A stretch of DNA of 64,000 nt from Paenibacillus_T sp033239625 (GCF_033239625.1 NZ_BTCK01000036.1:1-64000), one strand, 5' to 3'; shown: positions 17,044 to 26,162, counted from the stretch's first letter. Translations and numbers: made by a program. Notes: generated from the letters alone by a model not told the origin.

Positions 17044-17502
17044 ATGAGAGATAAAATTTTATTTATCATGACGCATATCGTCGGATCAGCTATACATAAA
17101 ATCGGTCGAGCCGGCGAAATGGTCTGGCTCTCGATCGGTGAACCGACAACAACCAAAGGGCTGCTCAGTAGAAGAACGTCTTACCCCTATGCGATCCATC
17201 TGCAGTGTCCATGGGTATTCACCTACGAGGGCAATGTATGGATGGAAGACGACGATTTATTTGATATGAATGGGCAATCGAGATTTGACTATTTGATGGA
17301 TGGGATACCGCTGCCGCTGCGTATTACTGCAGTTGATGCGGACGAACGCGGGGGATTTCAACTGAAATTCAACGGCAGCTGGATGCTACGAGCGTACATT
17401 CCGCAAGAAAAGCCTGAAGCCGAGCTGTGGAGATTCATTGAGTATATGGGCAGCGAGGAAGAGAGCAAGCATTTCGTAATCTCTGGCTCTAGTATGGAAT
17501 AG
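17044..17502 (+). CDS. uncharacterised protein
   Basis: A 152-residue protein with no recognised domain or membrane segment. The central part (PYAIHLQCPWVFTYEGNVWM near residue 50) is aromatic and beta-rich. GGAAGGA lies about eight bases before the ATG. It sits between two GNAT genes with short spacers, so co-transcription is likely. Confidence 0.5.
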   Translation: MRDKILFIMTHIVGSAIHKIGRAGEMVWLSIGEPTTTKGLLSRRTSYPYAIHLQCPWVFTYEGNVWMEDDDLFDMNGQSRFDYLMDGIPLPLRITAVDADERGGFQLKFNGSWMLRAYIPQEKPEAELWRFIEYMGSEEESKHFVISGSSME

Positions 17503-17555
17503 AGGAATTGGCGTTTCAATTAGCGCTGGCAGCTCGCAGGGCGGAGGTGATTAAC

Positions 17556-18023
17556 ATGGAGTTTAGAAAAATAACATGGGAGAACTTCATACCATGCATC
17601 GAACTGCAAGTTACAGAGGAACAGAAGAGCTATATATCATCGAATCAGCATGCTCTCGCCGAAGCCTATATTGCCCAGGATGAAGGACAGGACATTATTA
17701 CGTTCGCGATCTATAAGGACGAAACACTAGTTGGGTTTATAATGATGTATTACGACGACGGATCTGGTAATTTTGATTATAGCTCGTATGGGATTTTCAA
17801 AATGATGATCGATCAACGGTATCAAGGTCAAGGCTATGGCAAGGAGGTTGTTGCGCAAGCAATCGCCTACTTCAGAACATTCCCGCGGGGCGCAGCCAAG
17901 GTAGCGGAGCTTACCTACAACCCGGAGAACGCAGCGGCTAAGAAGATTTATGATTCATTCGGTTTTGTGCAGACTGGAAAAGTATTGGATAGTGGTGAAG
18001 TACATGCGGAACTTGTGTTGTAG
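17556..18023 (+). CDS. GNAT acetyltransferase, spermine/spermidine type (BltD/PaiA-like)
   Basis: A 155-residue GNAT related to the diamine/polyamine acetyltransferases of Bacillus. Residues 18-35 (VTEEQKSYISSNQHALAEAY) match the N-terminal signature of BltD-like enzymes. Motif A is DQRYQGQGYGKEVV near 88, motif B NAAAKKIYDSFGF near 128. Polyamine acetylation is inference from the family. ATG 17556 lies seven bases after GGAGGTG; upstream in-frame codons lack a signal. Confidence 0.82.
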   Translation: MEFRKITWENFIPCIELQVTEEQKSYISSNQHALAEAYIAQDEGQDIITFAIYKDETLVGFIMMYYDDGSGNFDYSSYGIFKMMIDQRYQGQGYGKEVVAQAIAYFRTFPRGAAKVAELTYNPENAAAKKIYDSFGFVQTGKVLDSGEVHAELVL

Positions 18024-18038
18024 GCGAGGTGGAACATC

Positions 18039-18605
18039 ATGCATATACGAAGGCCTATCATTATAGCTATCGCTGCCGTCGCGGGCGGAGGGAAAACGAC
18101 TGTTGCTTCGCGTCTAAGTCAACGTCTCGCGAATGCGAAAGCACTATATTTTGACGAATATGATCTGGAAGCGCCTGAAGATATCATCGAATGGGTAGAA
18201 CGGGGAGCTAACAGTAATGAATGGAATGTCGGTCCGATTGTTGCCGATATGGAGAAACTCGTCAGCTCAAGTGAAGTGGAATATATTCTGCTGGACTATC
18301 CGTTCGGAAGGTCGCATGATCATTTGCAAGCGATCGACTTCACGATATTCCTCGATACCCCGCTGGATGTAGCATTGGCACGAAGAATATTGCGAGATTA
18401 CGAACTTGCGAATGCGGAAGAGATTAAGAATGACATGCAAGTTTATCTACAAAGAGGCAGATTGGGTTATGAAAGCATGCTGTATACGATTAAGCCGATA
18501 TCGGATGTTGTCATTGACGGGACATTGCCTGTTGATGAAATCGTTCGGATAATAGAGAATGAAATAGCCAATCTGAAACAATCAACAATACATGCTAATC
18601 ACTAA
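18039..18605 (+). CDS. P-loop nucleoside/nucleotide kinase-like protein
   Basis: A 188-residue P-loop kinase of the uridine-kinase/adenylate-kinase type. Walker A is AAVAGGGKTTVAS (residues 12-24). DEYDLEAPED near 43 looks like the substrate-site acidic cluster, ILLDYPFGR near 88 is the Walker B-like strand, and LARRILRDYE near 112 the lid arginines. Substrate unknown. GAGGTGG precedes the ATG by about six bases. Confidence 0.8.
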   Translation: MHIRRPIIIAIAAVAGGGKTTVASRLSQRLANAKALYFDEYDLEAPEDIIEWVERGANSNEWNVGPIVADMEKLVSSSEVEYILLDYPFGRSHDHLQAIDFTIFLDTPLDVALARRILRDYELANAEEIKNDMQVYLQRGRLGYESMLYTIKPISDVVIDGTLPVDEIVRIIENEIANLKQSTIHANH

Positions 18606-18618
18606 GGAGACTACACCT

Positions 18619-19050
18619 ATGAGCCAACAACAATATGTAACTGAACTAAGACTTCCGACATTCGAAGAATACAAAGCGATTTGTAATTCAGTGGGATGGA
18701 CGGATTATATGAATTGGGATGTAGTCGAGCAATCGATTGAGCGGTCGCTATTCGGCGTTGTCGTCCGATTCGGCGACGAAACGATCGGTATGGGACGAGT
18801 CGTCGGCGACGGCATGATCTATTTCTACATCCAAGATATTGCGGTTAAGTCGGATCATCAGGGCCAAGGTATCGGACGTAAGATCATGGATGCAATTACG
18901 GACTACTTGAAAGAGCACGCACCGGAGAAAGCGTTCATTGGCTTATTTGCCGCGCAAGGCAAAGAGACATTTTACAACAAGTACGGCTTTAATCGGCATG
19001 ACGGGATGACGGGAATGTTCGGCGTTGTTCACGAGGGTGAAATTAAATAA
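18619..19050 (+). CDS. GNAT-family N-acetyltransferase
   Basis: A 143-residue GNAT with motif A VKSDHQGQGIGRKIM near residue 72 and motif B KETFYNKYGFNRHD near 115. The N-terminal part (LPTFEEYKAICNSVGW) is typical of a widespread small GNAT group. ATG 18619 has AAGGAG upstream; the earlier in-frame ATG at 18592 lies within the kinase gene. Confidence 0.86.
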   Translation: MSQQQYVTELRLPTFEEYKAICNSVGWTDYMNWDVVEQSIERSLFGVVVRFGDETIGMGRVVGDGMIYFYIQDIAVKSDHQGQGIGRKIMDAITDYLKEHAPEKAFIGLFAAQGKETFYNKYGFNRHDGMTGMFGVVHEGEIK

Positions 19051-19185
19051 CACGGAGCTTGATCCCCCGTTTAGGGGACCGTAGAAATATTTAATGAACT
19101 GTGTTTGCCTGTGCTGCTCGTCGCTTGTGATTCGTCCAGCTACACTGTATCAAATCTCATAAACGATATGAAGGAGGAAGTTAAT

Positions 19186-19296
19186 ATGTTTCAATTGTCA
19201 ACAGCGATCATACAGGTGCTGAGCATAGGGGGTCTGGCATTAGCAGCCTATGTCATCTATTTAGTTGTAAAAATCCTCAAGAAAAATGCCTCGTAA
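19186..19296 (+). CDS. 36-residue single-span membrane protein
   Basis: ATG 19186 is preceded by a perfect AAGGAGG (19171-19177) eight bases upstream. The peptide has one hydrophobic helix (residues 9-30, IQVLSIGGLALAAYVIYLVV) ending in the basic KILKKNAS. It resembles DUF4083-like mini membrane proteins. Upstream frame extensions to 19105 look spurious. Confidence 0.55.
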   Translation: MFQLSTAIIQVLSIGGLALAAYVIYLVVKILKKNAS

Positions 19297-19555
19297 TGTT
19301 CACGAACATTAATCCGGTCAGCTTCAATAGCTCGAGAGAAAAGCTGATGATGAAACAAAGGGGTTGCCATACATAATGGCCAGCTGTCCCTATAGTCAAG
19401 GTAGCTTGGCATTACGCCGGCTAGCTCCAATTTCATCGGAAGAGATTTGATCAATCGAGCAGGGAAGATCAGCCATGTATAGAAAGAAGTCTTGAGCATG
19501 TAGAATAGGCAGCCATTGCCGTAATATTGCTATTGGAAGGAGCCTGTTATACGAG
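19297..19555. other. 259-bp spacer without a recognisable gene
   Basis: The stretch carries stops in all + frames. A minus-strand frame (19257-19499) has no ribosome binding site or family resemblance. It may be the residue of a deleted gene. The ribosome binding site of the next gene (GGAAGGAG) lies at its end. Confidence 0.4.
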
Positions 19556-19984
19556 ATGTTAGTGAAGCTTATGAAAAGTATTGTCGCCCTCACTCTATTG
19601 GTTACAACAGCAGCTACACCTACTTTTGCCGCAACGAAAACGTCCTCGATTACGGTTAAGTTCGTAAGCGCTGAACTCATTGAGAACAACTCTGTCGGCA
19701 ATGAATGGGAGACAGAAGGATTCGTGAATAATAAAGCACTTAGTGAGGGAATGTCCGTGACGCTTAAACTCAAAACAACAGACTCCCTCAAGATTAAGGT
19801 CACCGCATCCGAGTTGGATAAGATTCCGGACATCGGCTCAGCCAATCTTACCGTTAAGGCTTCTACCATTTCGAAGAAAACGACCAAGAGCCTTAAAGTT
19901 ATCGTGAAAGAGAATAGAGGACGCTATTCCGGGAATACAGCCGAATGGAAGTTCACCTTCGAGATCAGTAAAGCATCATCATGA
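19556..19984 (+). CDS. secreted protein of unknown function
   Basis: A 142-residue protein with a clear Sec signal peptide (KLMKSIVALTLLVTTAATPTFA, cleavage likely after PTFA near residue 25). The mature part is beta-rich and Lys/Thr/Ser-rich (LKLKTTDSLKIKVTASELD), of fibronectin- or Ig-like appearance. The last codons overlap the ATG of the next gene, indicating coupled translation with a membrane-anchored partner. Confidence 0.65.
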   Translation: MLVKLMKSIVALTLLVTTAATPTFAATKTSSITVKFVSAELIENNSVGNEWETEGFVNNKALSEGMSVTLKLKTTDSLKIKVTASELDKIPDIGSANLTVKASTISKKTTKSLKVIVKENRGRYSGNTAEWKFTFEISKASS

Positions 19985-20406
19985 TAAAACATCGTAAACG
20001 AATCCTCCTCCTACTTGGCATCCCACTTCTACTGGCAGCACTTTATCTACTAACCTACATTCCGCATAAGCTTATCCATATTGCTCCAACTTCGGTGTCG
20101 AAGATAATCGTCTTCAATGGCAGCACAGGCAAGCAGATCGAAATAACAGAGCCCGATCATATTCAGCATATTGTTGATAATCTCAATGGAATAACCTTTC
20201 ATAAGGGTAAAATGTCGCTCGGCTACATGGGCTACAGCTTCCGAACAACCGTGTACGACAACAAAGGGAAAGTAATCAAACGGTTCATAATAAATACACC
20301 GGATACGATTCGTTACCAAGGATTTTTCTACAAAGCCCCAGGTAATCAGATCGACTACGACTACATCGAGAAGCTGTTCGATCATTATCCGATGATATGG
20401 CCGTGA
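19981..20406 (+). CDS. membrane-anchored protein with a DUF5301-like domain
   Basis: A 141-residue protein with one N-terminal membrane anchor (residues 8-25) and an extracytoplasmic domain. VSKIIVFNGSTGKQIEITEPDHI near residue 38 and IVDNLNGITFHKGKMS near 64 follow the pattern of DUF5301-type domains, in which a short strand is followed by 'I..il..l'. Function unknown. It overlaps the preceding secreted-protein gene by four bases (ATGA). Confidence 0.6.
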   Translation: MIKHRKRILLLLGIPLLLAALYLLTYIPHKLIHIAPTSVSKIIVFNGSTGKQIEITEPDHIQHIVDNLNGITFHKGKMSLGYMGYSFRTTVYDNKGKVIKRFIINTPDTIRYQGFFYKAPGNQIDYDYIEKLFDHYPMIWP

Positions 20407-20440
20407 CGGCCGACTATGATACGGAAAGGTGACTTACATC

Positions 20441-21004
20441 ATGAAGACTATCGAACTAAGCCATTACCCGACTCTTGCTAGTGCCATACAATGGGGTCCT
20501 GTAACGTCAACCTTCGAGCTAGGAACGAATGCGGATGAAGCTTTAGTTAGCAACGTAAGCATCATTCCTTGCGTTGGCGACCAGTATGTTATTTTTGAGA
20601 TAGCAAATGGTGGTTGGGAGCTGCCTGGCGGTACGTTAGAACAGGGAGAGTTTTACCTGGATGGGCTTCGGCGAGAGATGATGGAGGAACTGGGGGCGGA
20701 ACTTATCACGTTTCATCGCTTCGGATACTTCAATTGCAAGTCAAGCGCCGACAAGCCGTACAGACCTTATATCCCCCACCCTCACTTTGTGAGATTGGTT
20801 GGTTACGGCGAAGTTCAGATCGTTGGCAACCCGCTAAACCCCGAGGATGGTGAGCAAGTCATAGCGGTGGAAGTAGTCGACATTGATGAGGCGGTGGCAC
20901 GCCTCGAGAGCTGTCAACGGCACGATATCGCTCAATTGTATAGGCTGGCCCATGACATCCGGCGAGAAATATTGAACGAAGCTAAAGATTCGATTAAATC
21001 GTAA
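20441..21004 (+). CDS. Nudix hydrolase
   Basis: A 187-residue Nudix protein. The full box is at about residues 61-83: GTLEQGE, then seven residues, then RREMMEELGA. GGWELPGG lies just before. The C-terminal part (HPHFVRLVGYGEVQIVG) is longer than in MutT. Substrate not predictable. AAAGGTGAC precedes the ATG. Confidence 0.85.
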   Translation: MKTIELSHYPTLASAIQWGPVTSTFELGTNADEALVSNVSIIPCVGDQYVIFEIANGGWELPGGTLEQGEFYLDGLRREMMEELGAELITFHRFGYFNCKSSADKPYRPYIPHPHFVRLVGYGEVQIVGNPLNPEDGEQVIAVEVVDIDEAVARLESCQRHDIAQLYRLAHDIRREILNEAKDSIKS

Positions 21005-21066
21005 CGAACAGCAGGTGGAATGTCTTTACAAATATGCGGTTGCTGATTATTATTAGTAAAACACAA

Positions 21067-21096
21067 AAACATCAAGTGCAGGCTTGATGTTTTTTC
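21067..21096 (+). terminator. Rho-independent terminator
   Basis: AAACATCAAG (21067-21076) pairs perfectly with CTTGATGTTT (21083-21092) around a six-base loop, followed by T residues. Confidence 0.85.
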
Positions 21097-21135
21097 ATTT
21101 TCAGCGGACGGAAATGCAAGACTGGGGGACTGTCG

Positions 21136-21720
21136 ATGAAGATTGCATATGTACTATTTGATGGCTTAACGTTTCTCGACTTTATCGGACTCTATGACGT
21201 CGTCTATCGGTTTAACATGTTCGAGGAGACGAAGGGAACCACTTGGGATATTTGCGGTTTGACGGAAGAGATCACAGATGAGCTTGGTCTGACGATCAAG
21301 GTGGGCAAGATTAAACCGGACTTGTCTGAATATGACCTCGTGTTCGTTCCAGGCGGCATGGGTACGAGGGCGCTTCGCTATAATGAGGAGTTCATCTCAT
21401 GGCTGAAGCAGGCGGCGAACGTGAAGTACCTCGTCTCCGTGTGCACAGGGTCGCTGCTGTTTGGCGCAGCTGGATTCCTAACGGGTAAGAAGGCGACGAC
21501 ACATCCCTTCTCATACGAGCTGCTAGAGCCCTATTGCGACGAAGTGATTCAAACTCGGATCGTTAAGGATGGCAATCTCATTACAGCGGGCGGTGTATCG
21601 ACGTCCATTGACCTAGCAATCTATCTCGCAGAGCTGTTCATTCATAAGGACGCAGCGGCTGCAATCAAGAAGCAAATCGATTACCCCTATGAAGTTCAAG
21701 GCATTGTGGAAGTGAACTGA
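21136..21720 (+). CDS. DJ-1/PfpI-family protein
   Basis: A 194-residue class I glutamine-amidotransferase-like protein. The nucleophile-elbow Cys is in YLVSVCTGSLLFGAAG near residue 104, an acidic residue lies in the first loop (FDGLTFLDF), and TAGGVSTSIDLAIYL near 155 is the usual C-terminal motif. This branch includes isonitrile hydratase-like and chaperone-like members; no activity can be fixed. GGGGGA precedes the ATG and a terminator follows the stop. Confidence 0.85.
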   Translation: MKIAYVLFDGLTFLDFIGLYDVVYRFNMFEETKGTTWDICGLTEEITDELGLTIKVGKIKPDLSEYDLVFVPGGMGTRALRYNEEFISWLKQAANVKYLVSVCTGSLLFGAAGFLTGKKATTHPFSYELLEPYCDEVIQTRIVKDGNLITAGGVSTSIDLAIYLAELFIHKDAAAAIKKQIDYPYEVQGIVEVN

Positions 21721-21728
21721 ACATGAAG

Positions 21729-21757
21729 GTCTGCAATTGACGTTGCAGACTTTTTTG
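21729..21757 (+). terminator. Rho-independent terminator
   Basis: GTCTGCAA (21729-21736) pairs with TTGCAGAC (21743-21750), followed by seven T. It lies eight bases after the DJ-1 gene. Confidence 0.85.
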
Positions 21758-21818
21758 TTCCATTCAACCGTTTGTCATTTCCGGGAAAATGGTAAGAGAG
21801 GAATAAAGGGGCTGCAGC

Positions 21819-22421
21819 ATGACGATATACGAACTTGCAGAGAGAACGAACAATACGGCCTATCAAATCTTGCGCGAGCTTAAGCTGCTGGAACGTTGGA
21901 AGGAAGTCGGCGAGCCGATTCTCGTAGGCGCGGCAGCTTATCGATTGATGATCAGTCCGGACATCGATATGGAGATCTATTGTGAAATGCCGAATGCTTC
22001 CGCTGGATTCGAAGTGCTGGCGCAATGTGTGAAACATCCGAATGTGATTGCCGCGAAGTACGTCGACCTGCTCGATACGGAAGATCAAGGCATCTATTAT
22101 CAAATGAAATATCGTCACGATGACGGCATCGAGTGGAAGCTCGATATGTGGCTAATGGCACATGATCATCCCGGTCCATGCGCGAGGGATTTGGTCGAGC
22201 CGCTAAAGACGGCATTGACGGATGAGACGCGACGCTCGATTCTGGAGATCAAGCAGCAGATCGGGCAAACGTTGGGCTTGAAGGTGCCATCGATTCAGGT
22301 CTATGAAGCTGTAATCGATGATAACGTTCGGAGCTTTGACCAGTTTCTAATCTGGCAGGCTGCTCATAATGCCTCAGGACTCACAAGATGGAAACCCGAA
22401 TCAGTACGAAAGAATGATTGA
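21819..22421 (+). CDS. nucleotidyltransferase-like protein
   Basis: A 200-residue protein. Residues 30-55 read VGEPILVGAAAYRLMISPDIDMEIYC, a Gly then Asp-x-Asp arrangement typical of nucleotidyltransferase folds, and WKLDMWLM near 108 could give the third acidic ligand. It directly precedes an aminoglycoside-adenylyltransferase-like gene (gap of 12 bases to the preferred start), so the two may act on related substrates. GGGGCTGCAGC gives a modest ribosome binding site. Confidence 0.6.
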   Translation: MTIYELAERTNNTAYQILRELKLLERWKEVGEPILVGAAAYRLMISPDIDMEIYCEMPNASAGFEVLAQCVKHPNVIAAKYVDLLDTEDQGIYYQMKYRHDDGIEWKLDMWLMAHDHPGPCARDLVEPLKTALTDETRRSILEIKQQIGQTLGLKVPSIQVYEAVIDDNVRSFDQFLIWQAAHNASGLTRWKPESVRKND

Positions 22422-22433
22422 AGGATGAGATCG

Positions 22434-23246
22434 ATGGTCGATAAGCTGCCTCCTCGTGTACAAGAGGTACTCACCTATTACTTGGAACAGATAAACAAGC
22501 GGCAGGCCGGCTTGATTCAAGGCTTCTATCTGTATGGCTCAATCGCATTAGATGATTACTATCCGCATTGCAGCGATATCGATTTCGTTGCTGTCACGGA
22601 GATGCGACTAACGGACGAACAATATTTGCTCGTGATGGACATTCATAAGAATGTAGAGAAGAGATTCCCGAGCTCCCGCATGGGAGGCATCTATGTGACT
22701 TGGGCAGACATGGGTAAGCTGCATGAACACATCGAACCATTCCCGTACTATTCGGACGGCAAGCTGAAGCGGGCGGGGTATTTTGAACTAAACCTCGTCA
22801 CTTGGTACGAATTGAAGCATCATGGAATCCGGCTCATCGGTCCTGCAATTGAGGAACTTGCTCTTGAAATCGACATGAATCCGTTCATTCGTAACATGCA
22901 CATCAACCTGAATACCTATTGGGCGAATTGGATTCACCGAGCGACCAATCGATACCGGCCATACTCCTACATCGTGTGGCTGCGGGGAACAGAGATCGAG
23001 TGGGGTGTCCTTGGCATTACCCGATTATGGTATACCTTCCGTGAACACCAGGTGACGAGCAAGGCGGGTGCAGGCAAATACGCATTAGCGTATGTTCCGG
23101 AACAATGGCATCTTATTGTACAAGAGTGCATTCGCATACGACGTGGCGAAGGGGCATCACTCTATCGGTCGAGAGCGAAGCGTAAAGCTGATGCGATCGC
23201 GTATATGCAATACATCATGAAGCAATGCAATGAGATGTTTACATAG
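22434..23246 (+). CDS. aminoglycoside adenylyltransferase-like nucleotidyltransferase
   Basis: A protein of about 270 residues resembling ANT(9)/ANT(3'')-type enzymes. The catalytic block FYLYGSIALDDYYPHCSDIDFVAV (split: GSIALDDY and SDIDF) lies near residues 33-55, and a helical C-terminal domain follows (WVLGIT-like RLWYTFRE and KAGAGKYALAYVPEQWH near 215-235). Drug adenylylation is possible but unproved. ATG 22434 has AAGGA about ten bases upstream; ATG 22425 is nearer to it than normal. Confidence 0.75.
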   Translation: MVDKLPPRVQEVLTYYLEQINKRQAGLIQGFYLYGSIALDDYYPHCSDIDFVAVTEMRLTDEQYLLVMDIHKNVEKRFPSSRMGGIYVTWADMGKLHEHIEPFPYYSDGKLKRAGYFELNLVTWYELKHHGIRLIGPAIEELALEIDMNPFIRNMHINLNTYWANWIHRATNRYRPYSYIVWLRGTEIEWGVLGITRLWYTFREHQVTSKAGAGKYALAYVPEQWHLIVQECIRIRRGEGASLYRSRAKRKADAIAYMQYIMKQCNEMFT

Positions 23247-23269
23247 GGAATTAGGCAGGGGGACTCGAG

Positions 23270-23830
23270 ATGAAACTTATCATCCTATTCGGACCGCAGG
23301 CAGTTGGCAAAATGACCGTCGGGCAAGAGCTGGAACGTATAACGCCGCTCAAGCTGTTTCACAATCATATGACGATCGAGCTCGTGTCTCCCTTCTTCAG
23401 CTATGGCACCCCTCCTGGCAAGCGGCTCGTTCGCCAGTTCCGCCAAATGATATTCGAAGAGGTCGCACAAAGCGACCTGGCGGGCATCATATTCACGTTC
23501 GTCTGGGCATTCGATCTCGAGTCGGATTGGAATTATATCCAAGAGATTCGTCAGTTGTTCGAATCTCATGGCGCGGAAACGATCTTCGTCGAACTGGAAG
23601 CGGATGTGGAAGAACGGCTTGCACGAAACCAAAGCCCGCATCGATTGGCGCATAAGCCGACCAAGCGTGACATTGCGTTCTCGGAAGGCGATCTTCTACG
23701 TACAATGGAGAACCATCGATTGAACTCGATCGAAGGAGAGTTCGAGGGCGACAACTATATGAGAATCAACAACACCGAGCTATCCCCGGAACAGGTTGCT
23801 GTGATGATTAAGAAACGATTCCAGCTGTGA
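23270..23830 (+). CDS. P-loop kinase-like ATPase
   Basis: A 186-residue AAA/shikimate-kinase-type P-loop protein. Walker A is FGPQAVGKMTVGQ (residues 6-18). FHNHMTIELVSPFF near 30-43 replaces the substrate loop, and FVELEADVEERLARN near 105 precedes the lid. Substrate unknown. AGGGGGAC lies about eight bases before the ATG. Overlapping frames in the same stretch are shadows. Confidence 0.75.
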   Translation: MKLIILFGPQAVGKMTVGQELERITPLKLFHNHMTIELVSPFFSYGTPPGKRLVRQFRQMIFEEVAQSDLAGIIFTFVWAFDLESDWNYIQEIRQLFESHGAETIFVELEADVEERLARNQSPHRLAHKPTKRDIAFSEGDLLRTMENHRLNSIEGEFEGDNYMRINNTELSPEQVAVMIKKRFQL

Positions 23831-23900
23831 GCTTGTCGAAGGAAGAGGAAGGAGACGGCTGAAAGAACAGTTTGATACGAACAGCGAGGGGGAATCAGGA

Positions 23901-24215
23901 GTGCCTTTCTTTGAACGCACGAATCGGATGTATAAGGTGTTCTTCACGCTCAGCTGTTTGTTTCTATTAATAACGATTATTGCGTACTCGCTTATCCGTC
24001 CAGACATACTGAATCACTTAATACGTGCGATTTGGACCGGGATATTCTTCACCATGACAATCTTCTTCCTCGTACTTGGTATCGTGTTGAAGAAAATCGC
24101 AGAGGATGCGGAGGATGATCTGACTTCGCTGACGAGACAAGTGTCGGAGCTGCGAGAAGAAATAGAGAAAGGTAAGTTGGTTCAACGCAACAAGCAGTAC
24201 TCCGATGCACAGTGA
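23901..24215 (+). CDS. small two-span membrane protein with a coiled-coil tail
   Basis: A 104-residue protein starting at GTG 23901, with GAGGGGGAA upstream. Two hydrophobic helices (residues 14-32 and 45-66) are followed by a highly charged segment with a heptad-like pattern (LTSLTRQVSELREEIEKG), likely cytoplasmic coiled coil. No family recognised. Confidence 0.6.
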   Translation: MPFFERTNRMYKVFFTLSCLFLLITIIAYSLIRPDILNHLIRAIWTGIFFTMTIFFLVLGIVLKKIAEDAEDDLTSLTRQVSELREEIEKGKLVQRNKQYSDAQ

Positions 24216-24255
24216 CAGTCAGCAGCAGCAGTTTATATAGAAAGAGAGGGTTATG

Positions 24256-24789
24256 ATGATATTAAGCGACCAATTGCGCTATCCAATTGGTTCATTCGAA
24301 CCAAACACCTCTGCATCATCGGACAGTCGGCAGCAGCTTATCCGGCAGATTAGTGGTATAAGCGCTGCACTACGGCTGCTGGTACGTAATCTTACGTTCG
24401 AACAGCTGCAAGTGCCGTATCGCCAAGGTGGATGGTGTATTCAACAGATCATTCATCATATGGCGGACAACGATATGAATGCCTATCTCCGGTTGAAGCG
24501 TGCACTGACGGAAGAACAGCCGAAGGCGTCTTCCTACCGTGAAGACCTCTTCGCTGAGCTAAACGACTATAGCGATGCATCAATTGAGCTGTCCATCGCT
24601 TTACTGGAAGCGCTGCACAATCGATTGGTTATCGTGCTGAAGAGTCTCAGTGAAGATCAATTCCAGCGCACCTTGCAAACCGGACTGCTCGGCATCATTA
24701 CGATCGATATCGCCGTTCAGCGGTTCGAATGGCATAATCGGCATCATATGGCGCAAATCCAATCGCTCATTGAACGAATGGGTTGGTGA
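24256..24789 (+). CDS. bstA: BstA/YfiT-type DinB protein (bacillithiol transferase family)
   Basis: A metal-dependent DinB-fold protein strongly resembling Bacillus YfiT/BstA: RYPIGSFEP at the start, LQVPYRQGGWCIQQIIHHMADNDMNAY near residue 56-82 and EWHNRHHMAQIQSLIERMGW at the end (given in parts: HHMADNDMN, EWHNRHHMAQI). The three His ligands for nickel/zinc are in these motifs. BstA conjugates bacillithiol to electrophiles. ATG 24256 is preferred over 24253 because GAGAGGG (24244-24250) then has workable spacing. Confidence 0.82.
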   Translation: MILSDQLRYPIGSFEPNTSASSDSRQQLIRQISGISAALRLLVRNLTFEQLQVPYRQGGWCIQQIIHHMADNDMNAYLRLKRALTEEQPKASSYREDLFAELNDYSDASIELSIALLEALHNRLVIVLKSLSEDQFQRTLQTGLLGIITIDIAVQRFEWHNRHHMAQIQSLIERMGW

Positions 24790-24852
24790 TTCAAAGCAAC
24801 TGTAAATTTTCCTCTATTCCGACTACTTAATCTTAGTTAGGAGAATCATGTC

Positions 24853-25455
24853 ATGAACCAATTAAGGCTTGGTTTTATGTCATCACACGGCGGTTCGAAC
24901 ATGCAGGCCATTCTGGATGCAGCTTCGGATGGACGCCTTAACGCACTTCCAGCGGTATTAATCTCGAACAACTCCACTTCCACCGCGATGGAGCGGGCGC
25001 GCCAATACGGAATGCCTGCTTATCATTACTCCTCTGTTACTCACCAAGAACCGGAGACGCTCGACCGGCAAATCTTACAGACATTGAAGAAGCATGAGAT
25101 CGACTATTTGCTGCTAGTCGGTTATATGAAGAGGCTTGGTCCAGCAACGCTGGACGCCTATGCAGGCCGAATCATTAATATTCATCCGTCCCTATTGCCC
25201 AAGTATGGTGGACATGGGATGTACGGAAGATACGTACATGAAGCCGTGCTGCGCAGCGGCGATCGCGAGACAGGGGTTACCGTTCATCTAGTGGACGGAA
25301 AGTATGATACCGGCGCCATCATCAGTCAATGTACGGTTAAGGTTGAGGAGGACGATACGGTCGACAGCCTAAGCGCTCGAGTATTGGAACGAGAGCATGA
25401 GTTTCTAGTAGAGACGCTTATCCGAATCGCGAACCAAGAAATCACCGTTGGCTGA
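24853..25455 (+). CDS. purN: PurN-like formyltransferase
   Basis: A 200-residue formyltransferase of the phosphoribosylglycinamide formyltransferase family (purine synthesis, N10-formyl-tetrahydrofolate). Motifs: SSHGGSNMQAIL near residue 10, LLLVGYMKRLG near 87, INIHPSLLPKYGGHGMYG near 105 (catalytic Asn and His) and VDGKYDTGAIISQ near 144 (catalytic Asp). It lies outside a pur operon, so it may be a second copy or act on another amine, such as a sugar amine. TTAGGAGAAT precedes the ATG. Confidence 0.75.
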   Translation: MNQLRLGFMSSHGGSNMQAILDAASDGRLNALPAVLISNNSTSTAMERARQYGMPAYHYSSVTHQEPETLDRQILQTLKKHEIDYLLLVGYMKRLGPATLDAYAGRIINIHPSLLPKYGGHGMYGRYVHEAVLRSGDRETGVTVHLVDGKYDTGAIISQCTVKVEEDDTVDSLSARVLEREHEFLVETLIRIANQEITVG

Positions 25456-25488
25456 TGATCCAAGGTCCAGCTGTGAAAGCGAGGTAAA

Positions 25489-26148
25489 ATGACGAGTCTG
25501 AATTGTGCCTACCATGAGGAGCGAGAATCAGTCAAGCCATGCACGGCTTGCAGCAAGCTCTTATGCGAAGACTGCATTCACGTTGACTTTACGGATTACT
25601 GCTGGAGCTGCGGATACGAGCAGGAGCAGAAGCAAATTGAAGAAGAGAAGAGCTTGGTATACCCCGCCTTTCTTGAACATAAGGTCGTCTATTATGTGCT
25701 TCACCAAGCATTCTCTGCATTTGGTGCCAGCTTCATCTGCTCGTTCATGTCCTTAATTATATTGAGCATTGCAGCAGGTCCAGAAGGAATCGTTATGGTG
25801 ATGTACATCAGCTTGTTCATGCTGGTCATTACGTCTACTTATGGGGTCATTTGCTCCATGCTGATTGATACGATTGCGCATTTCTCCAGGTTTATGCGGA
25901 AGAGAAGCATTCAAGGTGGTTTTTATTTAGCAGGAGGGCTGCTGTTTCCATATTTATCGGAAATGTCGAATGATTCGGAGTTGTTTATGTACTTGCTTCT
26001 AAGCGCTGGGGCGGCTCTTCTATTCTTCTTCCTGCAGACCATACGCCTGGATAAACGGCTGGTCATTAGCGTTGGAATATTGTCATTGTTCGTGATTGTG
26101 CTTGTGAATTGCAATTTCTTGTTCTTGATTAAAGACGTGCTGTTCTAA
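25489..26148 (+). CDS. zinc-finger membrane protein
   Basis: A 219-residue protein with an N-terminal B-box-like zinc-binding segment: CAYHEE, CTACSKLLCEDC and CWSC place Cys/His ligands in residues 5-42. Five or so hydrophobic segments follow, starting near residue 70. Proteins pairing a short Zn ribbon with membrane helices are common in Firmicutes, but their role is unknown. Confidence 0.7.
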   Translation: MTSLNCAYHEERESVKPCTACSKLLCEDCIHVDFTDYCWSCGYEQEQKQIEEEKSLVYPAFLEHKVVYYVLHQAFSAFGASFICSFMSLIILSIAAGPEGIVMVMYISLFMLVITSTYGVICSMLIDTIAHFSRFMRKRSIQGGFYLAGGLLFPYLSEMSNDSELFMYLLLSAGAALLFFFLQTIRLDKRLVISVGILSLFVIVLVNCNFLFLIKDVLF

Positions 26149-26162
26149 TAGGGAGGTGTTGC

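Noticed and set aside
19064..19082. CCCCC...GGGG hairpin after the 18619 GNAT as a terminator
   Set aside because: The stem is only four to five pairs and no T run follows.
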